64,000 nucleotides of DNA, taken from the NCBI GenBank assembly GCA_027886185.1, contig WOAB01000226.1, positions 930,001 to 994,000 of the forward strand, given 5' to 3'. The stretch is from Rheum nobile (Eukaryota > Streptophyta > Magnoliopsida > Caryophyllales > Polygonaceae). Both the position numbers and the translations under genes were made by a program. Positions 48,516 to 58,600 of the stretch are shown here, piece by piece. Position 1 is the stretch's first letter; each line of letters begins with the position of its first letter. The notes below the pieces were generated by a model. The model searched no databases. It saw only the letters and a program-made list of their open reading frames with translations, and was not told the DNA's origin.

Positions 48516-50018
48516 CTAGTTTCTTTTTATAGTGCACAGCTCCTTGAGAAACTTAGCGTACCTTGGTACACTCTTGACTAGCTTGAGGAGTGGGATGTTC
48601 ACCTCACACTTACTGAAAGTGTCAAAGAGATCCTTGTCATCAATGACTCTCCTTTCCTTGAGTGCTTCTGGAAATGGGGCAGGTGGTTTCTCAGATCCAA
48701 GGGGAGGGAAATTGGGGCGTACATAGGGATCTTCTTCCTCGTCAGGGAAATCTGCGAGTTCTGGGCTCTCACCGCGGGGCGGTAGGTTCAACGCGGGGCG
48801 GTGTGGATCACCGCGAGGCGGTGTTGATGGCGTAGGATTACTGAGAGTTGTCGCCAGGTCGCGGTGAGAATCGCCGCGGGGCGGTGACAGTGGCTCATTG
48901 GCAATGTCGGTCTCAGCGTTGTCGTCCTCTTCAGCAGTAGGAGCGACATGTAATTCCTTGCCACTCCGTAGGGTTACTGCATTCGAAGTTTCTTTCCTGG
49001 CCTCTTTTCTGCCCCTAACCTCATCGATTAGACTGCTCACAGACTCCTTTATGCTCTTTATGTCAGCCGCAGTCTCGCGCACATGCGTTGTAAAATGCAT
49101 CGTTAGGGCATTGAGCATTGCTTCGGTTGAGGAGGGGTTACTGGTAGTTGGTGGGTCATCAAAGCAAGGTTGTTGCGTTATAATAGGCCTGTAGCCTTCA
49201 GCATCATGAACTTCAGTAATCGTGGTATCCTGCAATTGCTTGCCTATCCCCACCATGACCTCCTTCAAAGAAGCAATTTCTTGCGACACATGTGACTCGC
49301 TGGAGATAATAGCACTCACTAGTCTGGTCCTCGGGGGTTCATTAAAATCCCTTGTACCTTCAGCCATATCTTGAAGTGTGGTCATGGCGACATCGAGAGT
49401 CATATTTAGGATACTACCACCACATGTAGCATCAATCATTCTTCGTTCATCATCATTCAGCCCGTTGTAGACATAGAGCACCAGAGATTTCTTATCAAAA
49501 CCATGGAACGGGCAACTAGTGCAGAGTCGCTCGAACCGCTCACAATAGTCATAGAGGGTCTCATCCTCACCTTGTTCAATGCTGGTGATTTCCCTTTTCA
49601 AGGCATTTGCCATCTGAGCTGGAAAATAGCGTGCAAGGAAAACCTTATGCATCTTAGTCCAGGAATCTATGCTCCCTCCAGGCAGATGATAATACCAGTC
49701 TTCAGCCTCGTCTTTAAGAGTGAACCCGAAGGCTCTCATTTTAAGTTGTTCCTCAGTGACATCGGCTGGCTTAATGCTCATAAGGACGCTGTGGAATTTA
49801 TTCAAATGAAGAATGGGATCCTCTCCACTTCGTCCATAAAATCTCGAGAGTAACCGTATTACTCCTGATCTAAGCTCAAAAGTTACCCCATCAGCAAGGG
49901 GTGGAATGACTACAGCAAATGGCTGCTGTATCAAGGTTGGTTCCGTCAATTGACGGAGTGTCTGCGCCATTCGTGCCTGTCTCTGTATGAACTTCAACAA
50001 GTAGCGAATCAGTAGCAA
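48516..50018 (-). CDS. E5 Gag (Athila type)
   Basis: A 500-codon frame with the Athila Gag core: HLNKFHSVLMSIKPADV, FTLKDEAEDWYYHLPGGS and DETLYDYCERFERLC. The C-terminal part holds repeated PPRGD/PPRGE motifs (about 48770-48895) that are translations of the GC-rich word found elsewhere in the element. The TAG at 48516-48518 probably replaced CAG, since the pol frame continues in phase. No zinc knuckle is seen, as is usual for Athila. Confidence 0.87.
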   Translation of the reverse strand: MLLIRYLLKFIQRQARMAQTLRQLTEPTLIQQPFAVVIPPLADGVTFELRSGVIRLLSRFYGRSGEDPILHLNKFHSVLMSIKPADVTEEQLKMRAFGFTLKDEAEDWYYHLPGGSIDSWTKMHKVFLARYFPAQMANALKREITSIEQGEDETLYDYCERFERLCTSCPFHGFDKKSLVLYVYNGLNDDERRMIDATCGGSILNMTLDVAMTTLQDMAEGTRDFNEPPRTRLVSAIISSESHVSQEIASLKEVMVGIGKQLQDTTITEVHDAEGYRPIITQQPCFDDPPTTSNPSSTEAMLNALTMHFTTHVRETAADIKSIKESVSSLIDEVRGRKEARKETSNAVTLRSGKELHVAPTAEEDDNAETDIANEPLSPPRGDSHRDLATTLSNPTPSTPPRGDPHRPALNLPPRGESPELADFPDEEEDPYVRPNFPPLGSEKPPAPFPEALKERRVIDDKDLFDTFSKCEVNIPLLKLVKSVPRYAKFLKELCTIKRN

Positions 50019-50083
50019 AAGTGTGGATCGTAAGATAGATCCACACGACAGTCAATCACAAATAATCACAAACAGAAAATTTG

Positions 50084-50106
50084 ACTCCCCGACAACGGTG
50101 CCAAAT
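50084..50106 (-). other. E5 primer-binding site (Asp-tRNA-like)
   Basis: On the minus strand TGGCACCGTTGTCGGGGA lies just inside the 5' LTR, matching the TGGCGCCGTTGCCGGGGA-type primer site of Athila elements at most positions. Confidence 0.8.
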
Positions 50107-50107
50107 T

Positions 50108-51404
50108 TGACAAGGCCGGAAACCGGTGTCGTTTTCCTGTCAAAATAATCCTAATTCACCCACTAAAGAGTATAGCAAGTAAGTCAGGGTCGATCCCACA
50201 GGGAGTCGGTTATCTGTATGCAATAACGTGTGACTAACAAGTAACAGGGGGTTGTTTTGTTGGAATAATCGCAATGTAACCAAAGATTCAATTGTGACAA
50301 GTGACAAAATATAATGAGAGAAGGTATTCCACCAGACAAATATCCACACCACAATGCAATCGGTTGATCACTGAAAACTATCTTTCCAAGTTCTTTTACT
50401 ATCTTATTATTGTTCCCACCCTAATCGTGAATACTATCGATTCTCACAGTTATCGATAGACTTATTACTATGCCAATGATAAAGCACAACTGATTCTCAC
50501 AGTTGTCAGCGTACTCTAGCACCAACACAGCAATAGCAATGCACACAAGGATATAGGATACATGCAAGTAGAAAGACGTACAAGTATTCACTCCCCTACT
50601 TAACATGCAATTGATTCTCACACACAATTGTACGCTCGGAACCCCTATACGCACAATTGTGTTTGCCACTAGATATGCACTTGGAACCCCTACATGCAAT
50701 CCTAGCAATATGATAGATGTCGAAAAACCTAGTTAGCTACGCTATAAGAATCAACATAAATCAATAGACAGTTCAATCAAGAGAATCAATCCAATTTAAT
50801 AAGATATAAAACAAGGAATAGAAATCTCACAACCAATTCATTGTAATGCTTCAATCGTCTAGCGAAACAAAAGTGTTTAGCTATCCATTGTTTAAGAACC
50901 TAGAAAATTGTATTGTAAAAAGGGAGAGGGACTCTCTCTACGAACTATTAACAAGACCTTAAATAAATTTTCAGAAAGTTAACCTAGCAAACAAAATAAG
51001 GAAATAAAATATACTAAAATAGGAATAATAAAACACGTCAGCTGTGCGGTCTTCACTCCCACCGCGGGGCGGTGATGGTTCCACCGCGAGGCTCTTCTCT
51101 GAGGATCTTCGCCGGGTAGCGGTGACGGTGGCACGGGGCGGCGACAATGGCGCGGGGCGGCACTGTCCAGCTTCTTCATCCTTCATCAGCTCCCAAGTAC
51201 TACCAAGTGAGGTAATTTTCTCCTTTAGTTCTGAGCAAACTTCTCCATCAATCCTCTATCTTCTTCACTAAGCTGTAAAAACCTTCATATCTGTACTTCT
51301 TCAACTCTTCTCCTGGATTACAGACTTAGCCTCTTCTTATACCAAAACTCCATCTAAAATGTGTCAATAGTCGCTAGTTAAGGTGCACTAAATTGCACCT
51401 ATCA
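50108..51404 (-). repeat. E5 5' LTR (right)
   Basis: 1297 bp matching 35722-37018 with about 27 differences, mostly transitions. GC-rich words at about 51057-51165. Followed by the second ACAAC at 51405-51409. Confidence 0.92.
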
Positions 51405-51409
51405 ACAAC

Positions 51410-52557
51410 CTAGTATAATATAATCTTTTAATCAATTATTAACAAAGGTTTTTCCAACGAACAATAAATCAGTAAACCATCCCAAATTAATTAACAACTA
51501 AACAATTGATAATTAATTGAAATATGAAATGATGAGCAAGAGCGAACCGCCACTTGTCTTAGATTAGTCGAGCTTGAACAAAGCTTAGAAATGTCGGGTT
51601 CCTGGATCTGGAACTGGGATAGATCTCGGATTAAAAATCCCTAAGAAATTACCCAAGACGAGATCCTAAGTTAGATTCAATATCCACAAATATGAATCTA
51701 AAAGAATATGAAAAGAATCGAAGGAACCGAGCCTCGCTCAAGACCACAACTCCCAAGAACACACACACACGGACGACTCGCCGCGGGTGCGGTGGAGCTC
51801 TTACCGCGGGTGCGGTGGGGTCACAGTGGCGACGACTTCGACAGCAAGGTTCAGAAAACTCACCCAACTCGACTCGTTTGGGGTTTGATCTTAATACTCC
51901 TTGCACCTTCAAATACTACTTGTGAGTACCCTTGTAAACACTCAAAGGGGGTTCGGCCACCTTCTCAAACAAAGCTCAAAAGCTTGGTTTCAATGGAGAT
52001 TTTCAGAGGAGAAAACAGAGGAGGAAGATGACGCTCCTTCCCTTTCTGATTTCGACCCCTTTTATAGCCAACCAAGAGCTCCCCCAACAGGGAACAAGCA
52101 GGAGACCAGCAAGGGAGGCTAGGCGAGGCTAGGCCTGACAACCGGCGCCACTTGCAGGGGAAGAGGATAACTCTGCCGAAGAAAAATATCCCACCGCGGG
52201 GTGCGGCGGGGTGCGGCAGGGTGCGGTGGCGTCCAGTGACCGCCTCACCTGATTGCTTCAGAACTGGTCCTCGCCGCGGGTGCAGCCACTTGACCGCGGG
52301 GTGCGGTCAAGGCCATTTTTCACCCTCTTGTCCGTTTTAAATCTTGGGTTAAATATCTTAACTCCGGGTTAAATATATTCGTACACAAACGACTATTTAA
52401 CCTTGAACATATGTCAACTGTATTTTATATTACTCAGAAAAATATTACAGAGATCAAACAATTTACAGAATGTCCGAACCTCTCTAAAATTAATCCGACT
52501 TGTAATACAGGAGTTGGAAAAATTCCAAAATATCCTTATAAAATGAGGGATATTACA
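51410..52557 (-). repeat. E2 right (5') LTR, second part
   Basis: Resumes the LTR interrupted at 35721 and matches 27518-28674 closely. It ends GGGATATTACA before the second TTTCA (52558-52562). Confidence 0.87.
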
Positions 52558-52562
52558 TTTCA

Positions 52563-52800
52563 CTCCGCCGCCGACGCTACGGCCACCACTCGATCTTCTT
52601 CGAGTCTATCCCCTCTGTTGTCGACGCTACGGCCCTCACTCGATCTTTCGAGTCTATCTCATCCGCTGCCGACGCTACGGCTTCGCTCTCCATCTCGAGC
52701 CACCATTCCAACAACGCGTTCCACCTCCTCAACCCCACTTTCGACGCGTGCGACTTCCCACCAAGATCATAGATCTGACATCACAAGCAGGAACGCATCA
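52563..52800 (+). repeat. E1 3' LTR, second part
   Basis: Continues 13259-13755 and matches 4638-4869 of the 5' LTR, ending CGCATCA before the second CAAAG (52801-52805). Confidence 0.9.
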
Positions 52801-52805
52801 CAAAG

Positions 52806-54138
52806 TATCTAAGGTTGCACTTGACCGCTTGACTGAGGAATACAGAAAAGGGGGAAATCCATTTTATGACAGTACCTGCACATGCCAGATGAGGGTGAGA
52901 GATGGATTGCCGTGTGTGCATGAAATCACTAGATATGTGACGAGTTCAATCCCTATTAAGCTTTCAAGGTTGCATCCGTTTTGGAGACGATTGAGTTTGT
53001 CAGAAGTGCAAGACGAAGGTGAGGCTGAGGTGAAGCGCAAAGTCGCGAGATCTTTGATGGATCAATTTTATACGGATGAGTTTCTCAATCTGCCAACAGA
53101 TGATTAAGAAAAATGTGTCTCGCGACTTTACGACATTGCTCGCCCCGAGGGGACCAGTCTGCAAGATCCGGCTATTGTAAGGCATAAGGGACGACCAATG
53201 GGAGCTCCAAACAAAGATAGCACTAAAAGACATCCTTCTTCATGGGAGTATACATACAAAGAGATGAAAGGGACACCTCCCAAGAAGCAACGAGGTAGAC
53301 TACCAAAGCCCACTAGTACACCTTCACCAAGCCCTACAACTCCTATCACTCCTTTGAGGCCATCTCAGGTTAGAGCTCCCAAGAATCCAGTGGGTCAAAT
53401 GTTTCCACCACCTTTTCATGCTCCACAATCCTTCATTAAAGACTTTAAACCGTATATGGATATAGTTCCGTCGTGTATGCACAAACACATAAACGGTTAC
53501 TTTGATATTGTTGGTGATGGAAACTGTGGATACAGAGCCGTTGCAGATCAAATAGGCATCGGGCATGAACAATGGAGGATCGTCCGACAATCCATGATTG
53601 ATAAGGTGAAAGAAATTATGCCATTGTATGCTTAGACTTGCCTCTTTCCGACGATGCTGGATACAGTACTATAACAACTTACATGGTTTGACGATGGAAT
53701 GGCCCCAGAGAATACTTGGATGGTGCTTCCATATATGGGTTGTCTGGTCGCTTCTGCATTCAATTGTGCAGTTGTCGTGATGGGTGGTATAAATGCTACT
53801 TTCTTGCCTTTGCAAGCGGTTCCACATCATCCCGGGGGTGCTAAGATAAAGACGATATGCATCTGTCATATTCAGAATGAGAGTCATTTTATTTCGGTAT
53901 GTTACTAATCATTTAATCATTTTTTATTCATTATTTAAACTCATTAACTAGGCAAGTGAATACGTTCTCCATTCTTTTGTAGGTGGCCCTATCAGAGGCG
54001 TCACCATTGCCTCTAGTATTTCTCATGTGGGAGCATGCAAAGGATGCCTCTGCTGCTTGTCTGTATGATCCATTCACTACTTAACTGATGGCGTATGGAC
54101 CTTCCAGAAGAAAGAGACGAGGTCGCAAGCCGACTTAA
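52806..54138 (+). pseudogene. MULE transposase, 3' half: SWIM zinc finger and fused OTU protease domain, broken
   Basis: The frame resumes in phase after E1. The SWIM finger is CTCQMRVRDGLPCVHE (C-x-C-xn-C-x-H, about 52870-52925). After a stop at 53105-53107 (TAA, readable as CAA) the same frame continues through a Pro/Lys-rich linker into an OTU-type cysteine protease domain: nucleophile block DGNCGYR (about 53517-53537) and a candidate catalytic His in NESHF (about 53885). An intron lies at 53897-53982, and the last exon ends RRKRRGRKPT at 54138. More breaks lie at 53633-53690 and about 54081. OTU proteins cleave ubiquitin or related chains; the role of the domain in this MULE is unknown. 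Confidence 0.82.
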
Positions 54139-54451
54139 ATATTATTATAATCGCACATTGTAAAGATATTGTTAGCCCAACTTAATACTCTATTTTGTGT
54201 ATGCTTTTTTAGAAGTATAACTTTTTTTACATAATTCTGAATTTGTTTTTTTAGAAGTCAACTATAAATGTCATCGCGTTTGGACCAGAGAATCAAACAT
54301 TATGACAATTCCAAAATCGTGTCGCAGTTCTGTAAAGTTGCATCATTTGCAACAAACCGTGCCCTAGATCGTGCTCCCTTAATGAGACGTAGATTTAGTT
54401 TCTGTAAAGAGGCACGGTTTATGACTAAGTGTACGTGACGAACCAAATGCA

Positions 54452-54619
54452 ATCGGCCGTGACAGACCACTATGTTCCATCCGTGACAGACCAATATGTT
54501 CCGAGCGTGACGGACCACGATGTTCCATCCGTGACAGATCACTATGTTCCATCCGTGATGGACCACTATGTTTCATCCGTGACGGACCACTATGTTTTGA
54601 GCGTGACGGACCACTATGT
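54452..54619 (+). repeat. 24-bp tandem array of the MULE word after the transposase gene
   Basis: About seven copies of a 24-bp unit of the form CCATCCGTGACGGACCACTATGTT lie between the convergent transposase and GRF genes. Because 24 is divisible by three, an open frame of 8-residue repeats (VPSVTDHY) runs through it, but it is not a gene. Flanking 54139-54451 and 54620-54925 hold nothing else recognisable. Confidence 0.88.
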
Positions 54620-54925
54620 GTATGAACCATAAAATTGTTTCTATATAAGAACAATACAAAATTATCATCAACCTAGAAGACAATACAAATTGTTCATTAC
54701 GCTGGTTTAGCGTCTGAAGAAATTAAAAAAAAAATAGCATGCAATACAAAAAACAATACAAGGGTTGATAGAGAAAAGATATGACACTGCTTTAGCGTTT
54801 GAAGAAATTAGGGTAGTCTCTGGTGAACGATCGCTTCATATGATATCTCTGCTTTGCTAAATTTGATTGCTCCCTACAAAGGTTGATAGTACATAAACAA
54901 CATTACACAAAAGATACGACATGAA

Positions 54926-55207
54926 TCACCTACGATGTACATCATTTAGTAGATTGAAGTTATACCTACGAATGTTATCAAGATCTTTAACAAGATCTTG
55001 ATTTTCCTGCCATTGTTGTCGAATAACCGCATGTGTCCTCTCCTCGTACATTGGATCAATCCACTCCCTGAAACGACACCCCACTTCTGGGCATCCCCAA
55101 TACCTCCTTCCGTAGTTCCACTGCAAATCCCAAGTTCGGACAACGACTTTCAAATTACAGTAGCAAAGCCTATCTGCGTTTGTTGATGATTTTGATGAAG
55201 ATGTCAT
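54926..55207 (-). CDS. Small GRF-type zinc-finger protein carried by the MULE
   Basis: A 93-codon open frame on the minus strand. After a Ser-rich start (MTSSSKSSTNADR) it holds a GRF-type zinc finger: CYC at residues 16-18, the NYGRRYWGCP block, a further Cys and FREW. A charged helical C-terminus follows (IRQQWQENQDLVKDLDNI). GRF fingers bind single-stranded nucleic acid in some repair and nuclease proteins, and small stand-alone versions are common near plant transposons. It is intact here, unlike its neighbours. Its role is unknown. Confidence 0.75.
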   Translation of the reverse strand: MTSSSKSSTNADRLCYCNLKVVVRTWDLQWNYGRRYWGCPEVGCRFREWIDPMYEERTHAVIRQQWQENQDLVKDLDNIRRYNFNLLNDVHRR

Positions 55208-55605
55208 TATTTGTTGTAGTGTTTGGCTTCTTATAGTAGCATAGCCTAATGCTTCTTATATAGTGAAAAAAACAGGCAATGTGTTTGACAACTAATAACC
55301 AGGTGTTTGACAGTTGTTGTATATAGATGTATACAGCTGTTTGAATGCAACCAGCCGTGACAAACGAAGCCAAACCACGCGTGACAGACCACTATGTGCC
55401 ACCCTCATCATTGCCTGTTTAAGGGTATTTGTAGAGATCCATTGCATCGACCAACAAAGTATCAAATGTGCGATATAAAAGTTATGGCAAAGACATTCAA
55501 ATTAGTTTGATTATCATCATAAAACTAGTCATGAAACTACAATTCCATAAACGGTGCGACACTCCCTAAAATACAACCAAAGTACCAAATGAAAACATAT
55601 GCATC

Positions 55606-58600
55606 TTAATATTCGTCGTCCTCCTCATCATTGCCATGTTCGAAGGGTCTGAAGTCTTGAATGCAGTGTCGCACATCGTCGCGCATGTTGTAGAATTGCT
55701 CTTCCTCCGCATCATGGAAAGGATTTAGACGATGCAATTCTTGTCCAATGACCTACCGAAATACGTATAAATTAAAAACAACCGGTTTAATTGTATATGT
55801 AAATTAAAAACAAATATCCAATACATATTTTTACCTGGACAGGATCTCTGATGCCAGCATCCTGAGGCCTGACACATGGGTGTGTATGAGGTATGTACCA
55901 CTTCATGTAGTCGGCACTGCACTCATATCCATCTAAAGCAGAAGAGCCCATATGTGTGATCCAGATGGAGTGTTCATTTCTTGCATCCCAACTCCAGTTT
56001 GAAGCAGGGTCATACTGTACTATATAACTCCTGATGCTGGGATGTCTGTGCGCTTTGATGGGCTCTATAACCGGTCAGGGAATCCCTTGTACCACTCCAA
56101 ATTGCCTCGATACCCGATCCGACATATAGGGCTCGGTAATTCTCAGAAATGAGATGACCCCATGAAAAAAAGGCAGGATCTAACTCCGGGATATTGTAAT
56201 TAACGTAGCCATAGGGTTGCTAGTCAACCTACACAAAAAGGATGCAATTAACACAACATTAAGTAACTTTACACAATTGTAATACATTAATATGAGAAAT
56301 AAACCACATCGTATGATACTTACATGTCAAGCTTGCATTAAATCCAGCTCTTCCCTGTAGTTTCTTCTCTGCCTACTACGAGTCTGCACAGGGTTCCATC
56401 GGCTAGCATATGACACAGCGTCTCCGAAGCAGGGATTTTGTTGTGGACGAAAGCTAGGGAAGTATAGATAGATCCAAGCCTGTACATAAATATGCTTTTA
56501 TAAACATATCAACCTATACCTTAAATTTAATTAAATAATATAAAAACAATATGCAACACAATCCTTACCAGCAACAACGTGTAGCAGGTCGGCATCTGAC
56601 GACACTCATGCCGTGAACACTCGCCCAATGACCGATACATGAATGCCAACGTGCCAGAACCCCAAGAAAGATTTCAAGTATCACCAATGTCACTCACGTA
56701 GGTCAGATAAGGCATGGGTAGCATGTGTTGGGACTTGTCTGGAAAGAGGGTCGAGCCTGTAATACCCCGTATTTCTATAAGGATATTTTGGAATTTTGGG
56801 ATTTTTCTGGAAAGCCCGTTTTATACGTCGGATTTATTTCAGAGAGTTTAAGACATTCTGTAATGTGCTATATCTCTGTAATATTTTTCTCAGTGAAATA
56901 ATATACAGTCGACGTATTTTGGGAGTTAATATTCGTTCGTGTACGAATATATTTAACTCGGGGTTAAGATTATTACCCAAAAGGTTATTATCCAAGAGGC
57001 AACAAAGGAAAAAAAGGAGTTTCCTACCACCTTCCTCCATTAGGGTTTGCCTATAAAAGGAGGCATGGGAGGAGAGAGAGAGCTCACTCTCAAGACTCTC
57101 AAGCTCTCAAACTCTCAAAAACGCTCTCTCCGGGAAAACTCAAGCCGATCGTCGGAGCTCGTTTGGTGTCGTTTCCGGTGGCCAAGAGAAGCTTGGAAGG
57201 CCCTTAGAAGCCTAGAAACCAAGCAAGGCGAAAGACGAGCCAAATCTATCATCGCGGGTAAGTTTTCTTCTCGCGTATTTCGGTTTCTGTTAGCGACGGC
57301 GACCGCCGGCTTGAACACGGCGCCCGCCGTGAGGAATCGGCGACCGCCGGCTAGAAGCGGCGCCCGCCGTGAAGAGCCCGGCGACTGCCGTGAAGAAGCC
57401 ACATCCGCCGTGAAGAGTTGCCTTTGGGCGGCGCCCGCCGCATGGGAGGCGGCGCCCGCCGCATGGGAGGCGGCGCCCGCCGCGGTAAAGGCGGCGCCCG
57501 CCGTAGTGAGGTGGCGCCCGCCGCAGCTGAGGCGGCGCCTGCCGCAAGTTTGGTTGTTGGCCGGTTGCTGTCGTGGCTTCCATGGCCTTCGTTCGGGTTT
57601 CGTTTCCTTCGATTCCTTTCGTTCTTTCTTAGATCTATATTGTTGTTTGTCGAATCTAACTTAGAGTTTCTTTATGGGTCGATCCGAAGGAATCTGTGCT
57701 CCAGATTTGTCCCTGTGTCGAGCCCGGGATCCCGTCGTTAGACTTCATTCAAACTCTGTGGATTCAGGCAAGTGGCGGTTCGCTCTTGCTCATAGTTCCA
57801 TATTTACATTAGTTATCACTAGTTTATCTGAGTAATTAATTTGGAATGATTATTCTGTTTGTCTGGAAAAGGTTTTATAAACTGTTTTGGAAAATCATAT
57901 AATAGGTTGTTTATCTGTTAGAACGACGCTATTATTTATGATCGCCTTGCGGGCATTTATGTGGATTTATCCGTACTATTGTTGTGCTCGAACTGTTAGT
58001 TAGCACGAGTATTCGTAGGAACGCCTGGACTCCGAGAGGTCCATTCGTTTCTTTATAACTTGGGGAAAAGGGTGATCAAGACCCTACGATAGTAGAGGCT
58101 TGGACTCTGCGAGGTTCATTCCTTCGATATAAGTCCAGAGGCTTGGATTATGTGAGGTCCATTCCTTAGTTGTATGTCCTGCATGACAGGGCATATGTTT
58201 AAAAGCTTATAACGTAATGTGGGTTTTGGAATTTAATAAGATAAAGTGCCCGAGTGCACATAATTAATATACCTTTGGCGAGTAGTGCAGCTAAGTAAAT
58301 AGTGCAGCTAGGAAAGCTCGTCTCGACTTTTGATCAGAGTACGTTCTCTTTCCAATCTGGATTCGCTGTAAGCGGTGAGGTTGGTCGTGAACCGAAACAT
58401 CTCAGTCAGCTTTTAAATCTCTGTTGGTTGATTCTTTAAACATTCCAGATTTGTCATATTTCCTTAAAGACTCATTTCCGTTGGAGTCTTCTTTCAGGTC
58501 GATTTCTGTGAAGATTCAGTCTTCCAGAATCTTCTCTTGTGCATACCTCTTGTTGTAATTCAGTAGAAGTATGAAGGTTGATTATCGTTATCGGTTATTA

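Larger units (their letters stand above)
35722..51404 (-). mobile_element. E5: Athila-type Gypsy retrotransposon
   Basis: Flanked by ACAAC (35717-35721 and 51405-51409). Two LTRs of 1297 bp each (35722-37018 and 50108-51404) differ at about 27 positions by eye. The minus-strand order is primer site, gag, protease, RT, RNase H, integrase, then an env-like ORF-1 gene. Un-nested length is about 10.9 kb. The Athila call rests on the Asp-tRNA-like primer site, the DLGAS protease and the ATHILA ORF-1-type gene after pol. E6 interrupts the env-like gene. Confidence 0.9.
13756..52557 (-). mobile_element. E2: Tekay/Del-like chromovirus (Gypsy) in the E1 3' LTR
   Basis: On the plus strand it reads TGTAATACCCCC...GGGATATTACA, flanked by TTTCA (13751-13755 and 52558-52562). 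Coding is on the minus strand. Both LTRs are split by later insertions, E3 on the left and E5 on the right; net LTR lengths are about 2176 and 2157 bp. The internal region 28675-34712 has an initiator-Met primer site, gag with two zinc knuckles, pol, a chromodomain-like C-terminus and a polypurine tract. Un-nested length is about 10.4 kb. The lineage call rests on the chromodomain-like tail, the two-knuckle Gag and the long LTRs. Confidence 0.87.
4129..52800 (+). mobile_element. E1: CRM-like Ty3/Gypsy retrotransposon inserted in the MULE transposase
   Basis: The element starts TGATGCG and ends CGCATCA and is flanked by the 5-bp duplication CAAAG (4124-4128 and 52801-52805). Un-nested length is about 9.9 kb, or about 7.2 kb without the internal duplication. 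The 5' LTR is 4129-4869. The 3' LTR is split by E2 into 13259-13755 and 52563-52800 (735 bp together, against 741). The pol frame runs on into the 3' LTR, there is no chromodomain, and the LTR begins TGATG; these are traits of the centromeric CRM lineage. Assignment to CRM is by these traits only. Confidence 0.85.

Noticed and set aside
54429..54632. Open frame with eight-residue repeats (VPSVTDHY) on the plus strand
   Set aside because: It is only a translation of the 24-bp tandem array; the same array gives open frames on the other strand too.
57047..57664. 205-codon Ala/Arg/Pro-rich frame in E7
   Set aside because: It lies in the GC-rich repeat field of a solo LTR and has no domain. A similar frame in E4 (18578-18919) does not align as protein.
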